64,000 nt of DNA from Peromyscus leucopus (GCF_004664715.2 NC_051070.1:73509231-73573230), one strand, 5' to 3'; positions 34,063 to 46,654 are shown, counted from the stretch's first letter. Program-made: numbers and translations. Notes: generated by a model from the sequence alone, not told the origin.

Positions 34063-34740
34063 TTGTTGAAACCAAGTTTGGATAAAGCACAGGGACAAAT
34101 AGCCAAACGAATGGAAACACATGAACTATGAACCAAAGGCTGAGGGGCCCCCAACTGGATCAGGCCCTTTGAATAGGTGAGACAGTTGATTGGCTTGATC
34201 TGTTTGGGAGGCATCTAGGCAGTGGTACCAGATCCTGTGCTCATTGCATGAGTTAGCTGTTTGAAACCTGGGACTTATGCAGGGTTGCTTGGCTCAATCT
34301 GGGAGGAGGGGACTGGACCTGCCTGACTGAGTCTACCAGGTTGATCTCAGTCCTTGGGGGAGGCTTTGCCCTGGAGGAGGTGGGAATGGGGGGTGGGCTG
34401 GGGAGAAGGGGACAGAGGCAGGAATGGGGAGAACAAGGGAATCTGCGGCTGTTATGTAGAACTGAATGGTATTGTAAAATAAAATAAAAGAAAAAAAATA
34501 AAAAATAAAAATTCAAATAAATAAATAAATAAATAAATAGATAGATAAATATATGTAGGGCTGGAGAGTTGGCTCAGAGGTTAAGAGCACCCACTGCTCT
34601 TCCAGAGGTCCTGAATTCAATTCCCAGCACCTATATGGTGGCTCACAATCATTTGTAATGAGATCTGGCACTCTCTTCTGTATACATAATAAATAAATAA
34701 ATATTTTAAAATAAATAAATAAATACATGTTAAGCAAAAA
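34063..34740 (+). mobile_element. 5'-truncated L1 (sense) nested in an LTR
   Basis: L1 3' UTR only ('ggatcaggccctttgaatag', 'gactgagtctaccaggttga', G-rich tract 34381-34430, A-rich tail from 34475). Flanked by a perfect 16-bp duplication aagaattaattattaa (34047-34062 and 34741-34756) that encloses both the L1 and a B2. Confidence 0.88.
34558..34700 (+). mobile_element. B2 SINE (sense) in the L1 tail
   Basis: Starts 'gggctggagagttggctcag', has the tRNA-derived B-box region 'aggtcctgaattcaattccc', then 'atatggtggctcacaatcat' and an (AAAT)-rich tail. It sits inside the A-rich tail of the nested L1 and within its target duplication. Confidence 0.85.
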
Positions 34741-34862
34741 AAGAATTAATTATTAATAAGCCTTAGCCATTGTCCAAACATTTATAATTAATATAACTCC
34801 CTGAGTGATTATTTGGAAATGGCTATGAGATGAGGCAGGACAGAGAAAAGCCTCTATTTACA

Positions 34863-35090
34863 AAAGACCTTTTTAAAGCAGTCATTTGGAAACCTACAAC
34901 TATAAAATCTTCCTATGTACATTTGCATTTATAAAATGAGCTAAAAAGGTGTTACCCAATTATGGGATGGCAAAATGCCTTCTATACACCATAGATTAAC
35001 AAATAAAAAGCACATTGCCAGGAATAGGTTACTTCTTTTGGAGTTGCTGGACAGAGTGGTCACATATACACCTCAATATTAAAGGATAAA
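34863..35090. other. Spacer between LTR and duplicon B
   Basis: Unique-looking DNA with no counterpart seen left of duplicon A, consistent with 35090 being the duplicon edge. Confidence 0.45.
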
Positions 35091-36170
35091 GACATTGCTT
35101 TTATTTATCCACCAGATCATGATGGTAAGACCGTCTTGCTAGAGACACCACACATTTGAGTCAGAGAACATGGAGAAATCAAGATGGAACTGACCTAGAA
35201 ACTTCATTCCTAATGGCTAGCTTTCATTGTACAGGTAGGTGCTAATCATGATACCAGAAGAGAAACAAATCATCAATCTTACACATCTGTGATGTCTCTG
35301 AGGTACAATAATGACCAGTCTGGCAAGACTTGATCACAGATGCAATAGTGGCACAAAGTCATGGGAATAACCAACCACTTTCTTCTTATAGTTAAGACCT
35401 GTTCCACAAGGCAAAATCCATGCTAACATGGTTATCAAGCCAAGAACCTGTATTTAGTAGATTCTAAGTCCTATAGGAGAATTCTATCATTCCTACTATC
35501 ATTCTGCTAAATGGATATAATATTAACTGATTCCTAATAACTTATTGTTATACCCACAGATTAGTGCATTTCTCAGCTTATATCAGAGAAGCTACCTTTT
35601 TCAGTAGTTTGTATTTAACACTTAGATCCACAACTGGGCAAGATGCAGAAAATAATAGACTGTTAAATTCTCCTCCCTAAATGGCAACTCTATATCACAC
35701 CCTCTCATTCAAAGCCTCGGGAATAATTAGAGACAGAGAGGGTAGAAAAATTAAGAGACAGAGGCATGGATGACTATAAAGAATAGTGCTTCCCAGATAC
35801 AGCAGGGCAATTGCATGTATGAGCTTGCAGTGGTTGTGATAGCATGCAAAAGTCTTGTGTGTTCAAGCTGGACAAAATCCTAGCATGGAAAAAGAAGTTG
35901 AGAGTGAAGTCTGTCCCCTATCTTAGGAGCTATTGGCAATTTATAGTTGCTAGGAGAGGGAGAATCAGTTTCCTTTAAGAGTAACTGAACCATCCTCAAG
36001 TGGAAGGCCACACATCCAAGAGTATAAGGACAACACAAATTGGACCTGATGGGTTTAAAAGAATAGGACACAATGTTGAGACATAGGAAAGTAGATAGAT
36101 CTGGTAGGAGTTAGAGTGGTGAATATGATCAGAATACACAATTTCTCAAAGAACTAATGAAAACATGTCT
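35091..36170 (+). mobile_element. L1-like 3' region, fuller copy in duplicon B
   Basis: Same element as 17924-18343 but retaining the middle 670 bp ('tgtctctgaggtacaataatg', 'caactgggcaagatgcagaaa', 'cagcagggcaattgcatgtat'), which I recognise as a common rodent repeat segment. Copy A is therefore best read as the deleted one. Confidence 0.6.
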
Positions 36171-36545
36171 TTGTTAGGGTTTTTATTGCTGTGAAGAGAC
36201 ACCATGTCCATGGAAACTCTTATAAAGGAAAACATTTAGTTGGGGCTGACTTAGAGTTAAATGGTTTACTCCATTACCATAATGCCAGGAAGCATGGTGA
36301 CATGCAGCAGACACAGTGTTGGAGATGTAGATGAGAGCTCTACATCTGGATCCAAATCAGCAGCAGCAGGAAGAGAGGTTGACACTGGGCCTTTCTTGAG
36401 CTTCTGAAACCTTAAAGTTCACCCCCAGTGACACACTTCCCCCAAAAAGAACACACCTACTCCAAAAAAGCCACACCTCCTGGTAGTGCTGCTTCCTGTG
36501 AAATGAAAATGGGCCTATAGGGTTATTGTCATCAAACCATCACAA
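36170..36545 (+). repeat. Muroid interspersed repeat, 'gctgtgaagagacacc' family, copy B
   Basis: Ortholog within the duplication of 18343-18715, with the same block order and end. Confidence 0.7.
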
Positions 36546-37467
36546 GACACAAGAAAGAAAAAATATTGAAAAAAAATATTACTTTACTAGGGATGAAGAA
36601 GTCTTGATACTCAATGAACCCAAGCTTCAGTTTTGTGCACCTTGAAGCAGAATGACCACAGTCTTACCTCCTGAGTTTCCTTGGGTCTGGTAAATTGCAC
36701 ACAAAGTCATGATTCTACAGTGAGAGTACTATAATTCAGGAACTTTGATTGTGAAGAGAGAGAAGTCACTATGATGGTCCACAGAATGTGAGATTTTTGG
36801 TGAAACTTCAAAGAGCCATCCACTAGTTCTCCAGTTAATCTCTTCCTAGAAGGGAGGAAGATCTGTCATCATAATCCACAACTGAAGTCAACTTGTCACA
36901 AGACCAAAAAATAAGCTTCTGTAGTACAAATACCACCTTATACAGGACTTAGTTATTATATGACAAGTACCCAGAACAGATCTGGTGAGTGACAGGTAAA
37001 CATAACAATTGCCTCCTAAAGATATCTAAGAGGTTAAGGCTCAACAAAATGAATTACTTCCTCTACTCCTGGGTGAAAATAAGAATTGGAAATTAAGACA
37101 CAATGCCCAGAGGACAGAGTGAGCAAGGGAATAAGTAGTAGAGAGCTGTGTCCTAACACTGTTCTCTAGAATAAAAGAATCTTCAAAGAGCAAAGAACAT
37201 GCCCTGCTTAAAATCCCAGGATCCTACAGAAAATATTCCACTGATCTTCATGACAACTTATTTTTGTACTTTCTCTTCAAGTTGGGTGTTATGAACTCAG
37301 CTACCTCTGCCCTCAGAAAATCCCGGAAGAAGTTGTTTAAGATGCTTCTCTTGATAGTCTCTCTTCTGATTCAAGAAAAAAGGTAATGTAGTGGTTAGTT
37401 AAGGAAAATGGTAAAATAGAGTTATTGAATCTATGCACCTGAAAAAAGTTCACTCTTCACTATATCA

Positions 37468-38115
37468 GAGTGTCTATGATGTGTCAGATACAGGCACATT
37501 GCCTCTACCTTGTCTATCCACTTTCTCTCTCAGCACACTTCATAATATTCCGCTCTGGAAGGCATTATTATTTCTGCTTGATATTAGAAGAAATTAAGAG
37601 AAGTAAATATGTACTTTGTATAATTTTCCTTAATTGTGTTTCTTAATTGTCATGATCCAGCCGGGCGGTGGTGGCGCACGCCTTTAATCCCAGCACTCGG
37701 GAGGCAGAGGCAGGCGGATCTCTGTGAGTTCAAGGCCAGCCTGGGCTACCAAGTGAGTTCCAGGAAAGGCGCAAAGCTACACAGAGAAACCCTGTCTCGA
37801 AAAACCAAAAAAAAAAAGAAAAAAAAAAAGTGTCATGATCCATGCTGGAGTCTCATCTTGGAGTCTCATCTTCCAAAACAGCACAGCTTTTAGAGTACAC
37901 AGATGGACACTCCTAGAAGTTAAATTTTCTGTAAGTGCAATAGAGAGTGCTAACTGGATGTCAGGTACTTGACAAATAGTGTTCATATCATTCTCAAAAC
38001 AATCTATGTGGGGAAGACTGCTAATCTCCACCTTCCAGATGGGGAAATGAATGTATGAAGAAGTTATAATTTTTCTAACATATAAAGCACAGAGGATGGC
38101 CTCGAACCCCAATGA
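37468..38115. repeat. Ancient MIR/L2-like repeat remnants, copy B
   Basis: Counterpart of 19648-20105. Here the two fragments are further separated by the young B1 at 37660-37830. Confidence 0.4.
37660..37830 (+). mobile_element. Young B1 SINE (sense), copy B only
   Basis: Near-intact B1 starting 'gccgggcggtggtggcgcac', with internal promoter-like boxes and an A-rich tail (37801-37830). Flanked by a 12-bp duplication tgtcatgatcca (37648-37659 and 37831-37842). Empty site in copy A at 19822-19833. A small tandem duplication 'ggagtctcatctt' follows at 37848-37873. Confidence 0.93.
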
Positions 38116-40370
38116 TCACATCCTTTTCAGGCCAGTAAGGCCATGGAATATGCTGACATATTTTATTGTCTGGATTGGCTGGGATGCTAACTAGTGAAAA
38201 TGCAAAACTTAATGTTATGCTTTGTTTCCATGACTTAGCATTAAGGGGAAAAATACCCAGGTTATCAAATTACTGTTCAGAGCTCCACACAGCCCTGAAA
38301 TACTGCTTCCATGTCCCATTTCCTACATCACAACACAAAGTGGCTGAGACCAGAAGGAACTGGTCAGTTTATAACAATATGTTAGCATAGGAGAATCTTT
38401 CTGTATTTAAACATCAACAAAAATCGAGTAACAGCATTCTAATGAAAACATTCTTTCTTCAACTCACGTCTAATTTTATTAGTATTAAAAGCTTTCACAA
38501 ATTTTCTATTTCCCTAGGCAGTTTTTTTAAGGCTTATCCATAGAAAACTTCTCTGAGAGAGAGCTGCTCTAAACAACACACCATACTGTATATTGTCAAT
38601 AGAAAAATATCACTCCCACCTCAAAACAGATAAGAAATAGTCTACTCTACATGAATGCCCATAGCCTATAAACGCAAATGTAGATTTCCCAAAAGGACAT
38701 GTTACATGCTGAAAATGCTTACATGATTTTTTATTGATTGTATCTTAAAGAAAGTCATAAATTGAGTTATTTACCAAACACATTTTATCAGATGCTATGT
38801 GCATGTGAAAGCTGATTCTTTTTGTCCCATAGCATTAGAAAATCTCATTCCTAGTGTCTGGTAAACACAGGGCTGAGAAGACAGGAAAACAGTCTTTAGG
38901 AGAGAGAAATAGTAAAGGAATTAGCCCTTCAATTATATCAAATTCACCAGCCTTTTCCATCTGGTTCTTACTTCTCTTTTATTCCACACTGTGAACTTGA
39001 CATAACATTTACCTGTGACATAATGGAAATATTATATCTAAAATTAAAATAGTCAAAACATAGTATGGCCTGAAGAAGTAAAGATAGCAGTGGGGAAAAC
39101 AGACATTTTGGCTGACCAATCAGATTCTTTGCTTAGATTGTATGTTTCTCCTTTTGTCTATAGTTATCTGCACTATGTGAAATACTTGGATGTTTAGAGT
39201 GTTGGAAATAATTTGTTATCCTCTAGTTCTAGTTTGTCTTTTGAAAAATTTAATCCCATATTTATAAACTCATGAAGAGTGACCAGTTCTAAGGGAGATT
39301 TACAATAATATCTAAGTTATTATAATTCTTATTTGTTATTGATCATTTTAAGTATCATGTTATGTCAGTCAATATTATTAGGCATTTGGGGGTATTTCAG
39401 AGTAATTCAGATAATAATACAGTACAACTTTAAAATACTTGTTAACAAAATTGTCTTATCCCATGAAACAAGGATAGAAACAGAAAACCAGACTTATAAA
39501 TCAAGATTCCATAGGCTTTTGTAATATAATCAAATATTATTTATTATTTTCTAATTGGAAAGGGAAATTGGGCTATAACAGGAGTCACTTTGTATTATTG
39601 TTCACTTTCCCTTACTAGCAAATGTTATTATTATCAGAGATTTTAATACCAATTAAAGTATTAAATTTTATGTAATCAAGAAATATGGGCTCTCAAGTTA
39701 CGAAAAACCATGAACATCGTCACTTCAGATGGTTTTGTGCAATTTGGACACAAAAGAGTCAACAAAACCTTTGAGTATTTCTAAGAGTCAAAGTTCCTCT
39801 GAGATGGCAGAAGTCTGAATGTGTCATAGGGTTTCTCAGAGCCTTGACACTACTCATTTTAACTGTATCTGCTGCATTTATCTCAGACAATTTTAAATTC
39901 ATTTTTGTTGTTTTTAATTATATGTATGTTGGGAGATGTGCATATGAGTGCAGGTATCTACAGAGGCTGGAAGTGTCATCTCCTCCTGAAGGTAGAGGTC
40001 GAGGTGATGCTGAGCCATCTCTTTTACCCACAGAAATCAACATTAATAACAGTAATCTAATTGGTTGATCCCAGTTAACATCTTTCCTTTTTTATTAATA
40101 GGAAGTTAATTTGGTTTTCTCTAAGAATTTGGGTATAAGAAAGAGGTACCCCTAAAATCAGTTCTTCTGGAAAATTTTAAACATCTTTGTTAATTTAAAT
40201 ACTAGACTTTTATTCATGTTATTTCAAATAATAAGGGTGGGTAGTGACAAACTTGAGTCTTTTAAATATTAAAATGGGTTAGGTAGGAGAAAGCACAAAA
40301 TTATGACAAAAATATGATTAGTGAAAGAACATTATAACCTCATTTGTACATTTATTAAATATAAGGTTAT
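38116..40370. other. Duplicon B intergenic DNA upstream of OR11G copy B
   Basis: Collinear with 20106-22345, with scattered substitutions and short indels. No gene. Confidence 0.5.
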
Positions 40371-40373
40371 ATA

Positions 40374-40465
40374 GGGCTGGCAAGATGGTTCCATGGGTAA
40401 ATGTGCTTGCTGTCAAGCACATAGACACATGCAAGCACATATGTATATACACACAATAAGTAAAT
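40374..40465 (+). mobile_element. tRNA-derived SINE fragment (B2/B3-like), copy B
   Basis: Same insertion as 22348-22445: 'gggctggcaagatggttcca' then 'gcttgctgtcaagcac'. Confidence 0.6.
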
Positions 40466-40638
40466 CCATTAATGTAAATTTAAATACAAAATTAGCATGA
40501 TTTTTCTCATTTAGGGGCATGTCAAAGAAAATTCAAAATATATCAAATAATTTTTTGAAAATCTAAATATAAAAATATTTAAGAATTGTAAAAAAATGAG
40601 AGTCAGTATAAATGTTGGTAGAATGGTTTTGACTTTAG

Positions 40639-40670
40639 CTCCTTGGGATATTGAACTGTTCATGTAAATG
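40639..40670 (+). promoter_or_regulatory. Candidate OR11G promoter module, copy B, homeodomain cores altered
   Basis: The O/E-like ctccttggga (40639-40648) is unchanged from copy A. The adjacent homeodomain-type site is tattgaactg (copy A: taatgaattg), and the second is taaatg (copy A: taattg). Both TAAT cores are lost. Functional meaning is inferred. Confidence 0.28.
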
Positions 40671-41304
40671 AAGACGATTATGACCCAACTTCTCTGAAGT
40701 TTATGTGGATATGACATGAAGACATTAACACAACTTTAAGATAAAATATACAAATCTAAGATTTTTTTTGTCTTGAAATTTTGTAGCATAGGAAGTGGTT
40801 AGGTGAACCATATAGGATTGTTTTCCTGTTTATTTGAAGAAGGCTTTGATGTGGGGTATTTTCCAATCAATGTAATCACCTTGTATTATTTTTATTTCTA
40901 TAGTTCTTTTTCTCTCCAGACCTCATTGTGGAAATTCTGTATCCAATTCTAAACTTTTCATTATGTTTTAAGGCCTCTTATAATACTATATGTCTCTGTG
41001 TATTATCATTGGTAGGTCCTGTATTCCTGTATTTTATTTTTTTTTGGAACACCATATTATTTTATGAGGAAATTTCCATTGTTTTCTAAAATGGACAGAT
41101 CTTAAATTCAGGCTAATTATTAGACTGTCTTTCGTTAAGGAAGCCAAAACCTTCAGGCAGTTCTGAAAAGTATCATCATTTATTGATTTAACCATATCTA
41201 GAAGAACGAAGATCAAAGACACACTGAAAATTTATATAATATGCAAAATTTCACATATATACTTCAATATTAAAATATTTATTTGTTTATCATTTTGGAA
41301 TTCC

Positions 41305-41535
41305 ATATATGTGTATAATGTATTCTGTTCACACTCAATGGCCCACCTTCTTCTATCCCCCTTTCTTTTCAATAACCTCCTTCTTATCAACAAGTCCTTC
41401 CACCACTATGATATATTTTTGTTGCGTGGTCCACTGGGTTTAGCCAGAGCCACCAGTGTGGGGATGAGTGTAGAGCTATTGACTGGAACATAAGCTCCAT
41501 TACTAAAGACAACAACTTCCCCTCCTTGATACTGA
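41305..41535 (-). mobile_element. Old L1 3' UTR fragment (antisense) 5' of OR11G copy B
   Basis: Counterpart of 23283-23515, with 'tggtccactgggtttagcca' and 'agccaccagtgtgggg'. Confidence 0.65.
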
Positions 41536-41643
41536 GTTGATGATGAACAAACTATTCTGTTTCCTGCTTGAACAAAACTTAAAGTCCCTCAGCCATTTCT
41601 AGGTTATTCAACAATTTCTGCTACCTTTACAGCTTACAGACAG

Positions 41644-42579
41644 ATGAAAACCCTCGGCAGCACCAGTAACTCCAGCACCATCGCTGGCTTCATCCTCCTG
41701 GGATTTCCCTGCTCCAGGGAAGAGCAGATCCTCCTCTTTGTGCTCTTCTTCATTGTCTACCTCCTCACCCTCATGGGCAATGCTTCCATCATCTGTGCTG
41801 TGCGCTGGGATCAGAGATTGCACACCCCCATGTACCTCCTGCTGGCCAACTTCTCCTTCCTGGAGATCTGGTATGTCACCTCCACAGTTCCCAACATGTT
41901 GGCCAACTTCCTCTCTGACACCAAGGTCATCTCCTTCTCTGGGTGCTTCCTGCAGTTCTATTTCTTCTTCTCCTTGGGGTCTACAGAATGCTTCTTCCTG
42001 GCAGTAATGGCCTTTGACCGCTACCTTGCCATCTGCAGACCTCTACACTATCCTGCTCTTATGACTGGGCACCTCTGTAACATCCTTGTGATCAGTTGCT
42101 GGGTGCTTGGGTTCCTCTGGTTCCCCATTCCCATCATCATCATCTCCCAGATGTCCTTCTGTGGATCCAGGATTATAGACCATTTCCTATGTGACCCAGG
42201 CCCTCTGTTGGCCCTCAGTTGTTCCAGAGCCCCACTGATGGAATTTTTCTGGCCAATAATAATGTCTCTGCTCCTTTTTGTTCCTTTTTTCTTCATCATG
42301 GGATCTTATATGTTGGTCCTGCGAGCAGTGTTTAAAGTTCCTTCGAGAGAAGGAAGAAGAAAGGCCTTCTCCACCTGTGGGCCCCATATGACTGTGGTTT
42401 CTCTTTTCTATGGCTCAGTGATGGTCATGTATGTGAGCCCAACCTCTGAACATTCAGCTGGAATGCAGAAGATTTTGACTCTTATTTATTCTGTGCTTAC
42501 TCCACTCATTAATCCTGTAATATACAGTCTAAGGAACAAAGATATGAAACATGCAATGAAGAAGCTTTTGAAAACATGA
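41644..42579 (+). CDS. Or11g2: Olfactory receptor, family 11 subfamily G (OR11G2-type), copy B
   Basis: Complete 311-aa odorant receptor, tandem paralog of the 23617-24552 gene (300 of 311 residues identical). Same landmarks: N9 glycosylation site, LHTPMYLLLANFSFLE 59-74, C101-C183 pair, MAFDRYLAIC 122-131, KAFSTCGPH 240-248, PVIYSLRNKD 291-300. Relative to copy A it reads Ala14, Ser24, Val121, His143, Phe212, Met249, Gly257, Ile277, Leu278, Leu285 and Lys302. Gly257 restores the usual SLFYGS motif of TM6, so copy B is the more canonical of the two at that site. Substitutions cluster toward TM6, ECL3 and TM7 (249-302), a region that helps shape the ligand pocket. The start is the same ATG after a 'cttacagacag' acceptor-like sequence. 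No disabling change seen. Confidence 0.94.
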   Translation: MKTLGSTSNSSTIAGFILLGFPCSREEQILLFVLFFIVYLLTLMGNASIICAVRWDQRLHTPMYLLLANFSFLEIWYVTSTVPNMLANFLSDTKVISFSGCFLQFYFFFSLGSTECFFLAVMAFDRYLAICRPLHYPALMTGHLCNILVISCWVLGFLWFPIPIIIISQMSFCGSRIIDHFLCDPGPLLALSCSRAPLMEFFWPIIMSLLLFVPFFFIMGSYMLVLRAVFKVPSREGRRKAFSTCGPHMTVVSLFYGSVMVMYVSPTSEHSAGMQKILTLIYSVLTPLINPVIYSLRNKDMKHAMKKLLKT

Positions 42580-43237
42580 AAGTTAGAATTTTAATTAAAC
42601 AACACATTTGATTGTGTAAGTACATACTGTAGAATATTATTCAACCACAATAATGATTAAATTGTGTAATTTAACACAACATGGATAAAATGGGAGAACA
42701 TTGTGTTAAAAAATAGAGTCAGTCATGGGAATTCAAATACTGAATGTTCTTATTTATGTGTAGAAAGTCTTAAATAATTAATAGGATTAGGAAGTGTAAG
42801 AAGATAGAATGTGGTTAATGTTTACAAGGGTTGCAGTGGAATAGTTATTCAACATCTGTGTTTGATACTGAAATAAGATATGTCTGACACATGTTAATTC
42901 TTTTTCACATAAGATGGCTCAGATTTTGAATGTTCCCAACATAAAAAATATAATAAACATTTTAATAAACATGATACTGATGAAAATTACCTTGATATAA
43001 TATGCATTGTATTCATATGCTGAATGTTACCCTGTACTTCACAAATATGTCCAATTATTGCATCAATTAAAATGAAAATATAGATCCAGGTATATTGGAA
43101 CATGTCTATAATCCCAGAATCTGGGGAGTTGGGACAGGAGGATCAGAATTTCAAGAGATTTTGGCAACATAACAAGATCACTTTTCATAAAAGAAAATAG
43201 AAGAATGTGGTGATTTATGACTGTGATACTTACATTT
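42580..43237. other. 3' flank of OR11G copy B
   Basis: Collinear with 24553-25202, with AATAAA-rich sequence near 42951-42970. No gene. Confidence 0.5.
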
Positions 43238-43620
43238 CCTGTTGCTGTAGTAAACACCATGACTAAAATCAATTTAGGATGGAAAGGGATTACTTGGTAT
43301 ACAGATTACAACCCATCATTCAGAATATCCCAGACAAGATCCTAAGGGGGGAAACTGGAGGCAGGAATTGAATCAGAGACCATGAAAGAGTATACTTGCT
43401 GGCTTGCTTTCCATGATGTGCTCAGCTTGCTTTCTTCCAAAACCTAGAAGGACCTGCCCAAGAGCAGAACCACTTTCAGTGGGATTGACCCTCCATATCA
43501 ATCATTAACCAAGAAATGCCACACAGATATGCTCATAGGGCAGTCTAATTGAGGCTAGTCCTAGCTGATTGTAATATATGTCAAGTTAACAAAAACTAGC
43601 CAAAACATATGATCCCTTGT
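43238..43620 (+). repeat. Muroid interspersed repeat, 'gtaaacaccatgac' family, copy B
   Basis: Counterpart of 25203-25585, with the same ends. Confidence 0.65.
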
Positions 43621-43954
43621 CAACTTGACACACAAACACATTACTATTAAATAACATTTCCTTTGTTTATCCCTAAGCCATCATATTAATATAATAATAT
43701 AGCATGTACTCCAACTTTTAAAACTCCAATATTATTTTAAATTTTTCAGTATTTTAAAAGTTCAGTGCCTCTTTAACATATCCAAAGATTCTTGATAGTG
43801 GGTCCACATAAAATCCAAAATAAATTCCATGCTTGTTTTTTTCATTTTTCCTTTTGGGAATTTTATGCATGAGGACTGTATTCACAGTATTTCCATCCTA
43901 CCCTCTCCCATTTGTAACTCTTCTTATGCCTCAAATCCCTCACAAATCCATGAC

Positions 43955-43957
<3 letters not shown>

Positions 43958-44038
<81 letters not shown>

Positions 44039-44054
44039 TTGTGTGTGTGTGTGT
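43958..44054. repeat. (CA)n followed by (GT)n, copy B
   Basis: CA tract 43958-44036 with one 'cc' interruption, then 'gatt' and GT tract 44040-44054. Copy A has only CA at this place, so the inverted GT arm is new or was lost in A. The arms could fold into a hairpin. Confidence 0.95.
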
Positions 44055-45370
44055 GTATGTTTGTGTGCATGAATGCCTAATGAGTGCATTTAATGTTGTT
44101 CATGTGTATTTGTGTTTAAGCATGATCAGTTAAGATTGGATAATGTGTCATGGAGTTTGTCCCTGGAGAAGAATGATTCTCCCTTTCTTAGCAGCCATTC
44201 ATTTTCTATGACTCTTCATTTAGGGGTGAAACTCTGTGACATCTCCCCCATCACACTGAGATTAACTGGTGTTCTCATTGTGTGTGTCTTGTTAAAATTT
44301 CTTGGATGAAACTTTCTTTCATATATGAAAGGCACTTGTTGCAGATGTTAGTCCTCTACCTTTCACCATCTTTAGGCTACCACTTCCTCGATGTTCCCTA
44401 AGCTTTAGATGCAAGGGTTATGATGTGGAAATATCTTTGGGGGTGGGTACCCTGTGGTCAAGGATTCTATGAATTTTGACTAGTTGTAGTAGAGGTGCTC
44501 CATCTACTACAAAAAGAAGTTTTGAGAGTGTTGTTTATCTGTATACAAGGCTAGGTATTTAGAATGCAGTTGGGAATCATAGTGTTTTAAGAAAATGGCA
44601 ATATTAAACTTTCTTCTAGGATACATGGCCTCACTAGCCATGGGTAGTTGGCTAGGTTTATAGTACCAGACATGAATTTCCTTCTATTTAGAAGGCCTAA
44701 AATCCAACTAGGGGACTACTGGTTAACCTGAAGACATATGTGCTACTATTACACATTTGGGGATATGTTGTCATGGTCATTGTTGAGTTTCATAGACTGT
44801 ACAACTTGGTAAGACTACGGATTACATTTCTCCCTTGGCAGCTTGCAGAGCACCTTCCAATACTATGAGAGCTAATCATCAGGGAAGAGGCTTGTAGGTC
44901 AATTTCAGCTTGATTCATCCAACTCCTGTGTCTTAAGGGTGGGGTGTTTCCCTGTGCTTGTTCAATTGCCCTTAGTGTTCTTTATCTCTTCTACTCCCAA
45001 CTCTCTCAGCATTAACCTCCCTTTCATCACCTGAAGCAAAAATATATGTCCTATTTTCTCTACTTCTCCCATCAGAGCACCTATGTTGTGCTATCTTACT
45101 TTCTGGAGATCCTCCCCTACTCTCTTTTAATCCAGGTTGTATAATCACATCTGAAAATTCAGAGTCAGGATCACTGAAAAAGAGAGAACATGTGATATTA
45201 TTCTTTCTGTGTCTAAGCTGCCTTACTCAGTGAAATTAAATTTGGTGCCATCCATTAATCTCTAAATTTCATGATTTTTTTTGCAGCTGACTAAGATTCC
45301 ACTGTGTATATGCACTGTATTTTCATTTTCTACTCATCAGTTGAAAGATGTTTAGGTTGATTCTCTTTCC
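44055..45370 (-). mobile_element. Old L1 (Lx-like) 3' UTR and ORF2 end, antisense, copy B
   Basis: Counterpart of 25985-27328. Confidence 0.7.
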
Positions 45371-45735
45371 TAGATATAGAGGTTTGAATGAGAAATGTCT
45401 TCCATAGTCTTGGGCATTTGAACACATGGGTCCCAGTTGGTGGCACTGTTTGAGCAATTTTACATAGCACAGCCTTGCTAAAAAAATGTAGGTCACATGG
45501 AGGTGTGGTTTCTGATTTAAAATCCTCACCTATATCCATTTTATTCTTGCTGCTTCTTGTTCACAGCTTGAAGATGTGAGCTCTAAGCAACCTGTTCCTG
45601 AAAACACACCTGATGCTTGTTTTCATGCCTCCCCACCATGATGAACTAATATCACTCTGAAACTGTAAGCCAAAATAAACTCCTGCTTCTATATGTTGCC
45701 TTGGACATGATGCATTATAAGGTCTATAGAATAGT
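45370..45735 (-). repeat. Muroid interspersed repeat (reverse), uninterrupted
   Basis: Same element as 27328-28185 but without the LTR. It documents the empty target site. Confidence 0.65.
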
Positions 45736-45839
45736 AACTAATACAGCAGCTAGTTGAGTAGAGTAGAATGGTCATGGTTGCCCCAGTATCTGTGGAGTAG
45801 AATGTTAAGTTCTTAGGGCATATGTGAAGCGGTAGTATA

Positions 45840-46583
45840 GCCTTTCGAGAGTTCTCCACACTGATTGCCAGAGTGGCTGCAATCAATTTGCTGTCCCACA
45901 AACAGCAAATTTGAGTTTCCCTTTTCTCCACAAGCAGTTGCATTTGCTCTCAGTTGTTTTCTTGATCTTAGATTTTCTGACTATGAGATAAAGTCTCATA
46001 GTAGTTGTAATTTGGATTCCCATAATTGCATAGAATGTTTATTGCTTTTTGAGATATTTCTTAGCCATTTCTGTCTTTTCAGAACTCTCTGCTCAGACAA
46101 AAGACCATTTTTAATTGAGTTCTTTGTTCTCTAGACCCTGTAAAGTTTTTTGTATATTCTGGATATTTATGTATCCTTTATCAGATGTACAGCTGTGTAT
46201 TCATTACATTGATTATTTCTTTTGCTATACAAAAGCTTTTTACTTTTATGAGGTCCCATGGGTCAATTGTTAGTTTTGATTCTTGATCAAATAGATTTCT
46301 ATTCAGAGCCTTTTTCTACTCCTATGTCTTGCAGGATACTGCCTGTTGTCTTCTAGCAGCTTTGGTTTCACATTGAAGTTTTTATCTTTCAAAAAATTGT
46401 ACAATATATTTTGATCATATTCCTTTCCCCACCAACTCCTTCCAGATCCTTTTCACCTCCCCACCCATTGAGCTTCACGTGCTTGCCCCCCCTCACAAAA
46501 AGTCAAAAAAGGGTCAAAAAATAAAGAAAAGGCACACACACACAGATAGAGAGAGAGAGAGAACAAAAACAAAGCAACATACA

Positions 46584-46654
<71 letters not shown>

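Larger units (their letters stand above)
33801..34862 (+). mobile_element. LTR interrupted by a nested L1 and B2
   Basis: Outer element 33801-34046 plus 34757-34862: starts 'tgctgtgggttgctg', includes 'aaataaagccattttggcca' and ends 'cctctatttaca'. It resembles the LTR at 49684-50050. No clear target duplication seen at its outer ends. The interruption carries its own perfect 16-bp duplication. Confidence 0.6.

Noticed and set aside
34558..34640. tRNA-like sequence
   Set aside because: It is the tRNA-derived head of a B2 SINE, followed by the SINE body and tail, and not a tRNA gene.
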